A stretch of 64,000 nucleotides of DNA from an uncultured Porticoccus sp. (GCA_947259505.1 CAMYLT010000008.1:612544-676543); one strand, 5' to 3'; counted from the stretch's first letter, positions 9,263 through 18,235 are shown. The notes: generated by a model from the letters alone, not told the origin. Numbers and translations are program-made.

Positions 9263-10374
9263 AGTGTTTCCTGATCCATGACTGACCGCACATCCTCTTC
9301 TGCGATCACCTGTTCACCACTGGAAACGTATTCCTGCCCAACCGTAATAATTCGTACTTTCGGGGGAAATCCGGTAACCCATATACCTTCCCCATCGTCA
9401 CCGACAAGTGTCAACGGCACGAACTGAACCAGATCATGCTCATCGACAATTTTCAATCCAGCTTGTCCCGCATCACCAAGGGCCAGTAACGCAGCGGGAA
9501 CCCTATGAGCAACAACATGATCTGCCGCCACCAATATCTGACTGGCGACACCAGAACGCAATTGGTTGTCTGGATTGGCGAGGGAGATTTCCATTTCATA
9601 GGTTCGAGTCTGGGGGTCGGCGAGATGGCTTAGATAAATCACCTCTCCCATCTCTTGCTGACCAGTTGCCAGTTTGACCTTGGCCTTACTACCGATGGAG
9701 ACCTTGACTACTTCCCGTTCCGAGAGCCTGGAAACCACTTTCAGCGGATTAGTCTCAACCAATACAGCACAGATATTGGTGCGATCCATATAGTCGCCTA
9801 CTTCCACCGGACGATCATCAATAAAGCCGGCATAAGGGGCCACGATACGGGTATTGCCAAGATTGTTTTTTGTCTGCTCCAGCGTAGCACGGGTACTTTC
9901 CAGTCGGGCCTTTGTCTGGGCAATGGCCGACTCGGATTGATAACCCTTCAGTTGCAGTTTCTGGGCACCCAGATAATCAATTTCCGCCTGATCAACTGCC
10001 GCCTGGGCTTCAACAACGCGCTGGGGTCGATCTTCCTTGGCCAGTTCACAGATCACATCACCTTCAGCCACAGCCTGCCCCTTGGCCGCAGGAACCGCGA
10101 TCACTCGACCGCTTATCTCGGCCCTCAATGTTACCTGTCGGTTTGGTGCTGTGCGTCCTCGAGCCACTACCTGTCGTGAATATTCCTCCGCTTCGCTCCA
10201 AAGCACCCGCACTTTACTCAGCTGCGAGGCGACAGCCTGTTGTGGCTGAACCGGCTCATCACTGCTATTGGATACCGCTCCACTGAGAAACCAGATAATG
10301 ACTAACGCTAACGTGAGCAGCGCAATTTTCAAATTGGCATTCAAATCAGTTCTCCGCCAGGCTACGGCTGACAC
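9259..10374 (-). CDS. RND efflux periplasmic adaptor (membrane fusion protein)
   Basis: This 371-aa protein has an N-terminal membrane anchor (about 14-34), then a split lipoyl/barrel-sandwich domain around a coiled-coil hairpin rich in Ala, Gln and Glu (about 110-170), then beta-barrel and membrane-proximal domains. This is the HlyD/AcrA adaptor layout that bridges an RND pump to an outer-membrane channel. The start is GTG at 10374. It overlaps the pump gene by 4 bp and lies 75 bp downstream of the cyclic-nucleotide-binding gene. Confidence 0.88.
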   Translation of the reverse strand: MSAVAWRRTDLNANLKIALLTLALVIIWFLSGAVSNSSDEPVQPQQAVASQLSKVRVLWSEAEEYSRQVVARGRTAPNRQVTLRAEISGRVIAVPAAKGQAVAEGDVICELAKEDRPQRVVEAQAAVDQAEIDYLGAQKLQLKGYQSESAIAQTKARLESTRATLEQTKNNLGNTRIVAPYAGFIDDRPVEVGDYMDRTNICAVLVETNPLKVVSRLSEREVVKVSIGSKAKVKLATGQQEMGEVIYLSHLADPQTRTYEMEISLANPDNQLRSGVASQILVAADHVVAHRVPAALLALGDAGQAGLKIVDEHDLVQFVPLTLVGDDGEGIWVTGFPPKVRIITVGQEYVSSGEQVIAEEDVRSVMDQETL

Positions 10375-10449
10375 AATACAGAGTTTTCTGTATCAAGGGG
10401 GCTATGGTAATCGAGCTCTGGCAAGATTGAAAAGCTGCGGCCAGAAACC

Positions 10450-11112
10450 TCATTCAGTAGGATTGGCTGAGGCACTAGGTATGGGGCCCAACTGGGTATT
10501 GAGCTGCTGTAACCGCACTGCCAAAAACAGCGCATAGTCCCGGTAAGCCTCGAGTTCATCTGTAATATCACCACTCGCTTCATGGGAAATCAGTTTAAAG
10601 GGTACTTTGGCCAATTCAGAATTGGGAAACGTGGTGCGATACAGTTCAACACGCCAGCGAAGAATCTGCACTATTTGGCGATAGACGATCAACTTGGTCT
10701 CCATACCCATGCCGCCACTTTCCCGGATCTGTGCCAGGCTGGCAAAATTAGTGGCGAAGACAATCACTTCACGAATATGGTCTGGCACCACAATGTCCAT
10801 GGTGCGTTCTTCACCTGTAATCACAGCAATCTCGCCAAATACTTCGCCGGAAATGAGGACGCCCATTACCCGACTGTGATCCGCCGGGTCACAAACCAGT
10901 AATTCACCACGCATCAGAAAATAAAGCCAAGTGTCCTGATCGCCCTGACGCAAGAATGTTTCGCCCGGTGCCAGTGAGTAAAGACGTGACTGTTGAATCA
11001 TGGCCCGGAGCTGTTGCGGATCATGTTGGGCAATCTCTTTAAAAAAATGCAGCGACGAGACCTTCTTCTCCAACTCCTCCGGGGATAGTTTTGATGTCAG
11101 ATTTATAGACAT
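10450..11112 (-). CDS. Cyclic-nucleotide-binding-domain protein
   Basis: A 220-aa protein with a Crp/cNMP-binding beta-roll (about 30-140): PGETFLRQGDQDTWLYFLMRG and SGEVFGEIAVI match the phosphate-binding cassette region of the fold. No helix-turn-helix is visible after it. The C-terminal part is a plain helical tail, so it is not an obvious Crp-type DNA-binding regulator. The frame opens upstream at a GTG, but the ATG at 11112 has a strong GGGAGGA site about 10 nt before it and is the likely start. It precedes the efflux adaptor by 75 bp on the same strand and may sense a nucleotide or modulate the pump; this is inference. Confidence 0.78.
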   Translation of the reverse strand: MSINLTSKLSPEELEKKVSSLHFFKEIAQHDPQQLRAMIQQSRLYSLAPGETFLRQGDQDTWLYFLMRGELLVCDPADHSRVMGVLISGEVFGEIAVITGEERTMDIVVPDHIREVIVFATNFASLAQIRESGGMGMETKLIVYRQIVQILRWRVELYRTTFPNSELAKVPFKLISHEASGDITDELEAYRDYALFLAVRLQQLNTQLGPIPSASANPTE

Positions 11113-11290
11113 GATCCATTTCCTCCCTTTATTCACGGATTATCTTGTCACGGCGTACGGATAGCCAGTTATTCGCATCAAATAACCCCTGAGAAGCCAG
11201 GGTGATGTCGACGAAGCCCAGTGTTACAGCACAAGCTGTCTCAACTCACACCACCTGCGATTGATTCAGATATATCCATAACCCATCGAA

Positions 11291-11322
11291 TCATGAAATT
11301 CCCTTAGCCTGGAACTTCATGA
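11291..11322 (-). repeat. 12-bp inverted repeat, possible terminator-like hairpin
   Basis: The arms TCATGAAATTCC (11291-11302) and GGAACTTCATGA (11311-11322) surround an 8-nt loop. On the minus-strand transcript the stem pairs over 12 positions with one G-U. It lies 40 bp after the end of the GNAT-amidohydrolase gene. There is no T-run, so it is not a classical terminator. The rest of the 250-bp gap (11113-11362) shows nothing else recognisable. Confidence 0.45.
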
Positions 11323-11362
11323 CTCGACAGCTTTCAATATCACTGAAATCAGAATGGATTTG

Positions 11363-12925
11363 TTATGTCTCGGGATGATCTCTCCCCATCCAGGTTATCT
11401 TATAAAGGTCACGCCGACGATCCAGGTAGTTTCTTACCGAGCCTTCATTCTTCAGCTTCTTAAGTTTCTCCAGATCCAGATCGACTATCAGCGTCATTTC
11501 TGTATTGGGCGTAGTCTCGGCCATAATCGCATCGTGGGGAAAGGAGAAATCTGATGGTGAAAATACAGCCGATTGTGCGTACTGGATATCGGCACCATCC
11601 ACTTTTGGCAAGTTTCCAACACTACCGGATATGATGACATAACATTCATTTTCTATAGCCCGAGCGTGAGCGCAACAACGCACCCTGAGATAGGCGTTTT
11701 TAGTATCTGTCCAAAAGGGAACCAGCAACATCTGCATGCCTTGTTCCGATTGTAAGCGTGCCAATTCGGGAAATTCCACGTCATAACAAATCAAAACGCC
11801 TATTTTGCCAAAGTCAGTATCGAATACGTTTAATGCGTCACCGCCCTGCATAATCCAGGCGCGTTTTTCATGGGGGGTGGGATGAATTTTATACTGTGTT
11901 TCAGTCGTGCCATCACGTCGGCAAAAATAGGCTACGTTGTAGAGTACGTCATCCTCAATTACCGGCATTGAGCCTGCGATGATATTGATATTGTAGCTCA
12001 CCGCCAATTTGGAAATGGCGTCAACAATTTCCTCCGTGAATTCAGCCAGAGCCTTGATGGAATGAATCGAATTCTCGTGATTTTCAAGCCCCATTAAGGG
12101 TGCATTAAAAAATTCAGGGAACAACGCAAGATCACATTGATAATCGGACAACGCATCCACAAAAAACTCGACTTGCTGTATCAGTTCTTCAACAGATTTG
12201 AGCGGTCGCATCTGCCACTGGACACAACCTATTCGAGCACTGCTTCTCGGAGCACCAATAAGTGGTGTTTTGAGGTTGTCATAATAAAGGTTATTCCACT
12301 CCAGCAAGGTTGCATAACCCTTGGACTCACGATCCTCAGGCAAATAGTCCTTCAATACGCGCTTAACTTCAAAATCATTTGATAATTGAAAGGTGAGTAT
12401 GGGATCGTAAATTTCTTTCTTCTTTACAAGTTCAATGTATTGCTGTGGCGACATTACCCCACTATAGCCCTTGTAGTTAGGAATCCGTCCACCGGCCACA
12501 ATTGATTTCAGGTTCAGGCTTTGACACAGTTCCTTTCGTGCCTCATACAAGCGACGCCCCAACCTCATTCCGTGATATTCGGGTGAGACAAATACATCCA
12601 CACCATAGAGCACATCACCCTGTGGATCATGGGTAGTAAGGTAGGCATCTCCGGTAATTTCATCGTACGTGTGGTGATCACCGAATTTATCGTAATCGAC
12701 AATAACGGAGAACGCTGCCGCAACAACCTTGCCATGATCTTCTATACAAATTTGCCCTTCAGGAAAGACGGCAAGCTGGGCACGAAATTTCTTTTCTGGC
12801 CAAGCCCCACCCAAACCAGGATATACCCGATCCATAATTTCCTTTAAGTCAGCATAATCCTCGAGTTGCAGGTGCCGCAGGTTTAATTTGTGTTCGGACT
12901 CGTCAGAGTCAATACCTAAGTTCAT
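11363..12925 (-). CDS. GNAT acetyltransferase / carbon-nitrogen hydrolase fusion
   Basis: This 520-aa two-domain enzyme has an N-terminal GNAT domain (about 15-200, with VSPEYHGMRLGRRLYEARKEL as the acetyl-CoA loop region) fused to a nitrilase-superfamily amidohydrolase (about 225-505). The hydrolase triad is visible: Glu in LFPEFF, Lys in YKIHPTPHEK and Cys in VLICYDVEFPE. This fusion is known as a conserved family, but its substrate is not established to my knowledge. It probably joins acyl transfer with amide hydrolysis on one small molecule. The ATG start has AAGGA just upstream. It stands alone, with about 250 bp on each side. Confidence 0.9.
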   Translation of the reverse strand: MNLGIDSDESEHKLNLRHLQLEDYADLKEIMDRVYPGLGGAWPEKKFRAQLAVFPEGQICIEDHGKVVAAAFSVIVDYDKFGDHHTYDEITGDAYLTTHDPQGDVLYGVDVFVSPEYHGMRLGRRLYEARKELCQSLNLKSIVAGGRIPNYKGYSGVMSPQQYIELVKKKEIYDPILTFQLSNDFEVKRVLKDYLPEDRESKGYATLLEWNNLYYDNLKTPLIGAPRSSARIGCVQWQMRPLKSVEELIQQVEFFVDALSDYQCDLALFPEFFNAPLMGLENHENSIHSIKALAEFTEEIVDAISKLAVSYNINIIAGSMPVIEDDVLYNVAYFCRRDGTTETQYKIHPTPHEKRAWIMQGGDALNVFDTDFGKIGVLICYDVEFPELARLQSEQGMQMLLVPFWTDTKNAYLRVRCCAHARAIENECYVIISGSVGNLPKVDGADIQYAQSAVFSPSDFSFPHDAIMAETTPNTEMTLIVDLDLEKLKKLKNEGSVRNYLDRRRDLYKITWMGRDHPET

Positions 12926-13181
12926 AAAATCCTTGTATTTCGGTTATGTTGTTAGTCATCTTTAATCAAAGGTTTCACGGGATAATAACATTGGCAGTTA
13001 CTAGTTAACTGTGAGTTATCAGATCACGTGTGCGAAAAAGGCAGAAGTTCTAACGTCTTGAGGACGGCAAATAGCCCATTACAAGAGACACCCTTCTTTC
13101 GCCCTAACCTGTCCCATATAGACTGGCTGTATTGATACAGGCGGTCAATAGCCAGCGAAAAGGCAAACGCAAAACCACCGC

Positions 13182-14513
13182 CTACTCTTTCTCGAAATAG
13201 GCTTTTGTCAGCCGAAAAATGACCGGGCTTAACAGCAGCAAGCCAATCAAGTTGGGAATTGCCATCATGCCATTCAGAGTGTCGGCAATGCTCCACACCA
13301 ACCCCAGCTTCAGGGTGGCACCCATGAACACCGCCAGTACCCACAACACCCGGAACGGCATGATCACTTTGACGCCAAACAGGTACTCTGCACAGCGTTC
13401 GCCGTAGTAACTCCAACCAAGAATGGTGGTAAAGGCAAACAACGCCAAACACAGTGAGACGATATGATCACCGTAGGGTAAGGCACTGTTAAAGGCCAGA
13501 TTAGTCAGCGCCGCGCCCTGCTCCCCGCTGTTCCAGGCACCAGTCGTGATCAATACCAGGCCCGTCAAGCTGCAAATGACCAGCGTATCGATAAATGTCC
13601 CGAGCATGGCAATACTGCCCTGCCGTACCGGGTTATCAGTTTCCGCCGCCGCATGGGCGATCGGGGCACTGCCTAAACCAGCCTCATTGGAAAAGATACC
13701 CCGCGCCACACCCATGCGCAGTGCTAACATAATAGTGGCCCCTGCAAAACCACCGCTGGCCGCAGCTGGTGAGATGGCGCTTTTAACCACCAGTACCAGT
13801 GCCTCAGGTATAGCCGTGATATTAATGACGAGGATGATCATGGTGACCAGCAGATAGAGCAATGCCATAAAGGGCACCAGTTTGCCCGCCACATTGGCGA
13901 TACGGCGAATCCCCCCGAGTAGCACCAAACCGACCAGTACAGCCATCAAAATACCTGAGACAGTCTCGGGAACACCAAAACTGGTGCGTAGCGCATCGGC
14001 CACAGAATTCGCTTGCACGGTATTGCCAATACCGAATCCCGCCAGCGTGCCGAAAAGTGCAAACAGTAGTCCCAACCAAGCCCATTTGGGACCGAGGCCA
14101 TTACGAATGTAATACATGGGACCACCAACTTTTCTGCCCCGCTCATCGGTTTCCCGGTAATGCACAGCCAGCACGGCCTCGCCGTACTTGGTAGCCATGC
14201 CCACCAACGCGGTACACCACATCCAGAACAAGGCCCCTGGACCGCCGATGCTGACGGCGGTCGCGACCCCGACAATATTGCCGGTACCAACGGTGGCGGA
14301 GAGTGACGTCATCAATGCATTAAAAGGACTGATGTCTCCGTCCCCACTACCCTTGCGACCAAGAAAAAGCTGGCGGAAGCCATAGCCAATTTTGCGAATG
14401 GGCAGACCTCGCAATCCCAACATCAGGTAAAGACCCGTGCCCAGGATCAGTGCCAGCATCACCGGCCCCCAGATAAATCCGTTAACCGCGTTGATAAAGC
14501 TTTGCAATGTCAT
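13182..14513 (-). CDS. Alanine/glycine:cation symporter (AGCS family)
   Basis: A 443-aa membrane protein with about ten hydrophobic helices. Family signatures include SATVGTGNIVGVATAVSIGGPGA, KYGEAVLAVHYRE, GGPMYYI and SNEAGLGSAPIAHAAA. AGCS proteins take up alanine or glycine, in some cases D-alanine, with Na+ or H+. It lies 35 bp downstream of the PLP enzyme gene on the same strand, so the pair may be an amino-acid uptake and catabolism unit. No glycine-riboswitch-like structure is seen in the short gap. Confidence 0.93.
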   Translation of the reverse strand: MTLQSFINAVNGFIWGPVMLALILGTGLYLMLGLRGLPIRKIGYGFRQLFLGRKGSGDGDISPFNALMTSLSATVGTGNIVGVATAVSIGGPGALFWMWCTALVGMATKYGEAVLAVHYRETDERGRKVGGPMYYIRNGLGPKWAWLGLLFALFGTLAGFGIGNTVQANSVADALRTSFGVPETVSGILMAVLVGLVLLGGIRRIANVAGKLVPFMALLYLLVTMIILVINITAIPEALVLVVKSAISPAAASGGFAGATIMLALRMGVARGIFSNEAGLGSAPIAHAAAETDNPVRQGSIAMLGTFIDTLVICSLTGLVLITTGAWNSGEQGAALTNLAFNSALPYGDHIVSLCLALFAFTTILGWSYYGERCAEYLFGVKVIMPFRVLWVLAVFMGATLKLGLVWSIADTLNGMMAIPNLIGLLLLSPVIFRLTKAYFEKE

Positions 14514-14548
14514 GGGGAGGACTCTTCTCAGTGGGTGATCAAAGATAA

Positions 14549-15550
14549 TTAACTGGCGGAGGGTAGCGGCAGGTTGAGTTCATCCCGCTGGGCAAACAGG
14601 CCAAATAGGCCTCCTGTGTGGACAAATACCAGCTCACGGGCACCTTGGAACTGGCCGTGTTCAATTTCCTGTAACATGCCGTGAAATGCTTTGCCACTGT
14701 ACACGGGATCGAGCAACAGCCCTTCCAATGCTGCCAAGCGGCGAATGGTAGCAAACACCTCAGGGGCGGCCTTGGCATAACCGGGGCCAATGTATTGATC
14801 GTTTACATGGAGACGCAGTTGCTCCACGTCCAGTGGCAGCTGATAGCGACGCTGCCAGTCGCGCATATCCTCACGCACCTTGTGCTGGAAATAGCCGGCA
14901 TCGTCACAGACCGCAAACCCCACCACGGGAATTTCCAGCTTGTTCAGCTCACACCCCAGAGTCAAACCGGCCTGAGTCCCACCTGATCCTGTCGCGCAAA
15001 CAATAGCATCCGGGTTAATCCCATCAGATTGAAGCTGTTCTGCCAGTTCGGTGGTGCCGTGAATGTAGCCCCAACACCCAATGCCATCACTCGCACCAGT
15101 AGGAATAAGAAAGGGCGTGCGACCCTGCTGCCGATAATGCTTCGCCCAATAATCAAATAATTTGGGCAAATTGCGGTATTCAGACAAAGGATAACAATTG
15201 ATCTCGGCCCCTGCCAAGCTGTCCAGCAGTAGATTGCCATCCAATGCAGTGGGTGGATCACCGCGCAGAATCAAATGCACTTTCAGGCCGAGCTGAGCAC
15301 CGAGAATAGCGGTCGCTCTGCAGTGGTTAGATTGAAGTCCGCCACAGGTAATCAGCGTGTCTGCGCCCTCAACAAGAGCTTGGGCCAGCACGAATTCCAG
15401 CTTGCGCACCTTATTGCCACTGATGGCGCAGCCGGTCATATCATCCCGCTTGACCCAAATGCGTTTACCTACCTCAGCGGAAAGCCGCGACAACAGCTGT
15501 AGCGGTGTCGGCGTCTGAGCAAGGTTGAGTTTTTCAGGAAAGCGGATCAT
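14549..15550 (-). CDS. D-cysteine desulfhydrase / ACC deaminase family PLP enzyme
   Basis: A 333-aa fold-type-II PLP enzyme. The PLP lysine lies in CAISGNKVRKLEF (Lys about 48), followed by TCGGLQSNHCRATA, and a glycine-rich phosphate-binding loop CATGSGGTQAGL. These motifs fit D-cysteine desulfhydrase (D-Cys to pyruvate, H2S and ammonia) and ACC deaminase; bacterial annotation usually favours the former. The start is ATG at 15550, preceded by an in-frame TTG two codons upstream. There is no convincing ribosome site. Instead, the T-rich tail of a terminator hairpin sits directly before the start codon. Substrate is uncertain. Confidence 0.82.
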   Translation of the reverse strand: MIRFPEKLNLAQTPTPLQLLSRLSAEVGKRIWVKRDDMTGCAISGNKVRKLEFVLAQALVEGADTLITCGGLQSNHCRATAILGAQLGLKVHLILRGDPPTALDGNLLLDSLAGAEINCYPLSEYRNLPKLFDYWAKHYRQQGRTPFLIPTGASDGIGCWGYIHGTTELAEQLQSDGINPDAIVCATGSGGTQAGLTLGCELNKLEIPVVGFAVCDDAGYFQHKVREDMRDWQRRYQLPLDVEQLRLHVNDQYIGPGYAKAAPEVFATIRRLAALEGLLLDPVYSGKAFHGMLQEIEHGQFQGARELVFVHTGGLFGLFAQRDELNLPLPSAS

Positions 15551-15557
15551 AGACAAA

Positions 15558-15581
15558 AGAAAGGCCGCATCAGCGGCCTGT
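15558..15581 (-). terminator. Rho-independent terminator of yajC, abutting the next start codon
   Basis: The stem AGGCCGC (15562-15568) pairs with GCGGCCT (15573-15579) around a 4-nt loop, followed on the minus strand by TTCTTTTG. It begins 8 bp after the yajC stop and ends about 10 nt before the ATG of the desulfhydrase-type gene. It may both end the yajC transcript and occlude initiation of the next gene. Confidence 0.75.
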
Positions 15582-15586
15582 TCTCA

Positions 15587-15919
15587 TCAGATTTCCTTGA
15601 TGGTGCCTTTGGGCAACACGGCGTGCACCGCAGCACGCTGGAATTTCAGCTCCACATTGTTACCTGCCAGCAGTACCAGATAATCATCATCCAGTTTGGT
15701 GATTTTGCCCAGCATACCGCTGTTCATAATGACCTCATCACCCTTGCTGAGAGTCTTGGTCAATTCTGTATGCTCTTTCTGGCGCTTGCGTTGAGGGCGG
15801 ATGATCAGAAAATACATGAACACGAACAGGCCGCCAAACATCAATATCGTCACGATAGGATTGGGTTCCTGGGAAGGTGCAGCCGCCGCCATGACGACCT
15901 GGGACAAATCAAGAGACAT
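15587..15919 (-). CDS. yajC: Sec translocon accessory subunit YajC
   Basis: A 110-aa protein with one N-terminal membrane helix (about 22-40, ending in the typical YFLIIRPQRKRQKEH) and a small cytoplasmic domain containing KGDEVIMNSGMLGKI. YajC associates with SecDF in the inner membrane. It usually sits in tgt-yajC-secD-secF. Here it is flanked by bcp and a PLP enzyme and has its own terminator, so it is either detached from the sec cluster or a second copy. Confidence 0.93.
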   Translation of the reverse strand: MSLDLSQVVMAAAAPSQEPNPIVTILMFGGLFVFMYFLIIRPQRKRQKEHTELTKTLSKGDEVIMNSGMLGKITKLDDDYLVLLAGNNVELKFQRAAVHAVLPKGTIKEI

Positions 15920-15984
15920 TCAATTACCTCAGTAGTATACGTTGTTCAGGAAAGGAGCGACTTTAGCGCGATAGGCGTGGTTTC

Positions 15985-16461
15985 TCAAACCAGATTTTCT
16001 GTAATCCAGCTGAGCACATCATCATGGTGTGTCTTGGTTTTAACCTTATCCATCACCAATGCAATTTTGCCCTGCTTATCAATGATGAAAGTGGTACGTA
16101 AAACGCCCATAAACTCACGGCCCATAAATTTTTTCAGCCCCCAACAGCCGTAGGATTCTGTCACCGCGTGATCTTCATCTGACAGCAGATCAAAATTGAG
16201 CTGTTGCTTTTCTTCAAACCGGGCAAGGCGAGGATACGGATCGGGACTGACACCCAGCACCACGGTATCGATTTTGGCCAACGCATCTTTACTATCGCGA
16301 ATACCGCAGGCCTGCACAGTACAGCCGGGTGTCATTGCCTTGGGATAGAAATACAGCACCACGTTTTTCTTACCCTTAAAATCACTCAACTTCACGGTTT
16401 CACCGCGTTGGTTTTGCAGGCTGAACTTAGGCGCGACCTTGCCCACTTCCGGAAATGCCAT
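15985..16461 (-). CDS. bcp: Thiol peroxidase Bcp (peroxiredoxin)
   Basis: A 158-aa peroxiredoxin of the BCP/PrxQ group that reduces hydroperoxides. The thioredoxin-like fold carries YFYPKAMTPGCTVQAC, which matches E. coli Bcp closely: the first Cys is the peroxidatic residue, and the second, five residues on, can resolve it. Later motifs LLSDEDHAV and CWGLKKFMGREF also match. It starts with ATG after a GGAG-like site and is followed by yajC 65 bp downstream. Confidence 0.93.
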   Translation of the reverse strand: MAFPEVGKVAPKFSLQNQRGETVKLSDFKGKKNVVLYFYPKAMTPGCTVQACGIRDSKDALAKIDTVVLGVSPDPYPRLARFEEKQQLNFDLLSDEDHAVTESYGCWGLKKFMGREFMGVLRTTFIIDKQGKIALVMDKVKTKTHHDDVLSWITENLV

Positions 16462-16511
16462 CGGGGTCTCCTTATACGTTATTAACTAGCAGGGTGCACT
16501 GTAGCAAAAAA

Positions 16512-17024
16512 TCAGAAGCTGGTGCGAAGATAGGCATCGTGTTTGGCAACCTGGAGATGCAACTGGTTTTTTAACAGGCTAGCCAGCCGAAAACGATCTG
16601 GCCGGTTCAGAAAAGTGCCAAGATGATAGCAATGTCCCAGAGCCACCAGATCGATATCCGGCAGGCTCAAGGGGCGTTCAGGTCGATCCATCAGGATACG
16701 CACGGCCTGTTCAGGAAAAATCAGATTCAAATCCGGTTCCGTCCTGCCCCGCTCCAGAGTCAGCACACCATCTTTCAAGGTAAGGACTTCACGGCAATCC
16801 AGTTTGCGCAGTGTGAAATGCATGGCTGCGCCAAGGGCGACAATTTCCAGTCCAGCAAAGGGCAATACCAACCAGGCACCTTTCAGAGCCATAGCCGTGG
16901 CGGTGATGAGCAAAATGGCTGAGGCCGCAAGGAGCACATAGAGATTTCCGCTCCTGTCCATGGAACGGTTGGGAGTCAGAACCAGCCGCCTGGTCTGATT
17001 TGTCAACGTATAGATAGTGACCAT
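16512..17024 (-). CDS. DUF2244 family membrane protein
   Basis: A 170-aa protein that I assign to DUF2244. It has an N-terminal RLVLTPNRSM stretch, two adjacent membrane helices (about 27-44 and 49-66) and a soluble C-terminal domain. In many proteobacteria such genes lie near cytochrome oxidase genes; here the neighbours are bcp and mdh. No catalytic motif is visible and no function is assigned. Confidence 0.75.
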   Translation of the reverse strand: MVTIYTLTNQTRRLVLTPNRSMDRSGNLYVLLAASAILLITATAMALKGAWLVLPFAGLEIVALGAAMHFTLRKLDCREVLTLKDGVLTLERGRTEPDLNLIFPEQAVRILMDRPERPLSLPDIDLVALGHCYHLGTFLNRPDRFRLASLLKNQLHLQVAKHDAYLRTSF

Positions 17025-17090
17025 GGCTACTCCATATATGAAGTTTAGACCATTTGAATATCCTTCTTGGACCTCGCAAAAAATACCACA

Positions 17091-17120
17091 AAAACAAAAA
17101 AGGCGCCCCGCAGGGCGCCT
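17091..17120 (-). terminator. Rho-independent terminator of mdh
   Basis: Stem GGCGCCC (17102-17108) / GGGCGCC (17113-17119) with a 4-nt loop, followed on the minus strand by six T residues and a further T-rich stretch. It lies 20 bp after the mdh stop codon. Confidence 0.9.
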
Positions 17121-17140
17121 TTAGCAGCGTCTGATTTCCC

Positions 17141-18121
17141 TTAGGGGAGCAGATGGCTCACTGCATCACGCTCTTCAGCCAGCTCCTGTTCAGTAGCGGC
17201 CATTCTGGCGCGAGAGAAGTCATTGACTTCGAGTCCCTGAACAATTTCCCAGTCGCCGTTTTTACAAACGCAGGGGAAAGAGTAGATAAGGCCTTCAGCA
17301 ATACCGTAGCTGCCATCGCTGTAGATACCCATGCTGACCCAATCGCCTTCGGCAGTACCGAGGGCCCAGCTGCGCATGTGCGCAATGGCCGCATTAGCAG
17401 CAGAGGCAGCAGAAGATGCACCGCGAGCCTTGATGATAGCCGCGCCACGTTGTTGTACTTCAGGGATATAAGTGCCTTCATACCAAGCCTGATCAACCAT
17501 ATCGATAGCAGTTTTGCCATTGACAGTAGCGTGGTGCAGATCGGGGTACTGTGTAGAGGAGTGGTTACCCCAAATAGTCATCTTCTTGACGTCATTGATG
17601 GTAGTGCCAGTCTTCTGAGCCAATTGTGTCATGGCACGGTTGTGATCCAGACGGGTCATGGCAGTGAACTGACGGGGATTGATATCCGGCGCATTGCGCT
17701 GTGCGATCAGGGCATTGGTGTTAGCAGGATTACCCACAACCAGCACTTTGATACCGCGAGAAGCGTTGTCGTTGATTGCCTTGCCCTGTACGGAGAAGAT
17801 CGCTGCGTTGGCTTCCAACAGATCTTTGCGCTCCATACCCGGACCACGTGGACGAGCACCAACCAGCAGCGCGTAATCGGCATCTTTAAACGCTACATTC
17901 GGATCGTCAGTTTGAACGATGCCTGCCAGCAGCGGGAATGCACAATCATCCAGTTCCATCGCCACACCTTCCAGTGCGCCCAATGCAGGAGTAATTTCCA
18001 GCAATTGGAGGATAACCGGCTGATCGTCGCCGAGCATTTGACCAGCGGCAATGCGGAACAACAGGGAATAGCTGATTTGGCCAGCGGCGCCGGTGACGGC
18101 TACACGTACGGGTGCTTTCAC
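17141..18121 (-). CDS. mdh: Malate dehydrogenase (cytoplasmic-type)
   Basis: Interconverts malate and oxaloacetate in the TCA cycle. The protein (326 aa from the GTG at 18121) begins [20 protein letters not shown], with the Rossmann glycine motif, and contains [26 protein letters not shown] (substrate Arg/Asp) and [12 protein letters not shown] with the catalytic His. This is the longer, eukaryote-cytosol-like family seen in many Gram-negatives, not the E. coli type. The frame opens six codons upstream, but the GTG has a GGAGA site 8 nt before it and gives the canonical N-terminus. It stands alone, with its own promoter and terminator, away from the TCA operon at 43-56 kb. Confidence 0.95.
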   Translation of the reverse strand: MKAPVRVAVTGAAGQISYSLLFRIAAGQMLGDDQPVILQLLEITPALGALEGVAMELDDCAFPLLAGIVQTDDPNVAFKDADYALLVGARPRGPGMERKDLLEANAAIFSVQGKAINDNASRGIKVLVVGNPANTNALIAQRNAPDINPRQFTAMTRLDHNRAMTQLAQKTGTTINDVKKMTIWGNHSSTQYPDLHHATVNGKTAIDMVDQAWYEGTYIPEVQQRGAAIIKARGASSAASAANAAIAHMRSWALGTAEGDWVSMGIYSDGSYGIAEGLIYSFPCVCKNGDWEIVQGLEVNDFSRARMAATEQELAEERDAVSHLLP

Positions 18122-18162
18122 GATAGATCTCCAAGACAAGTTGTTAACCAGATGGGTCGGCC

Positions 18163-18190
18163 ATTATAAGGAAAAGTTAGAAAATTTCAC
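18163..18190 (-). promoter_or_regulatory. Candidate sigma-70 promoter for mdh
   Basis: On the minus strand, GTGAAA (18190-18185, four of six matches to TTGACA) is separated by 16 bp from a perfect TATAAT (18168-18163), about 42 bp upstream of the mdh GTG. Confidence 0.5.
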
Positions 18191-18235
18191 TCTCTCCGAC
18201 GTATTGTCGCCATCCAATCTGTGAATACAGGGTTC

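Noticed and set aside
14514..14548. Glycine riboswitch before the alanine/glycine symporter
   Set aside because: The gap is only 35 bp and shows no aptamer-like structure.
17153..18169. 338-codon open frame on the plus strand opposite mdh
   Set aside because: It lies fully antisense to a clear malate dehydrogenase, has no family signature and reads as a shadow frame.
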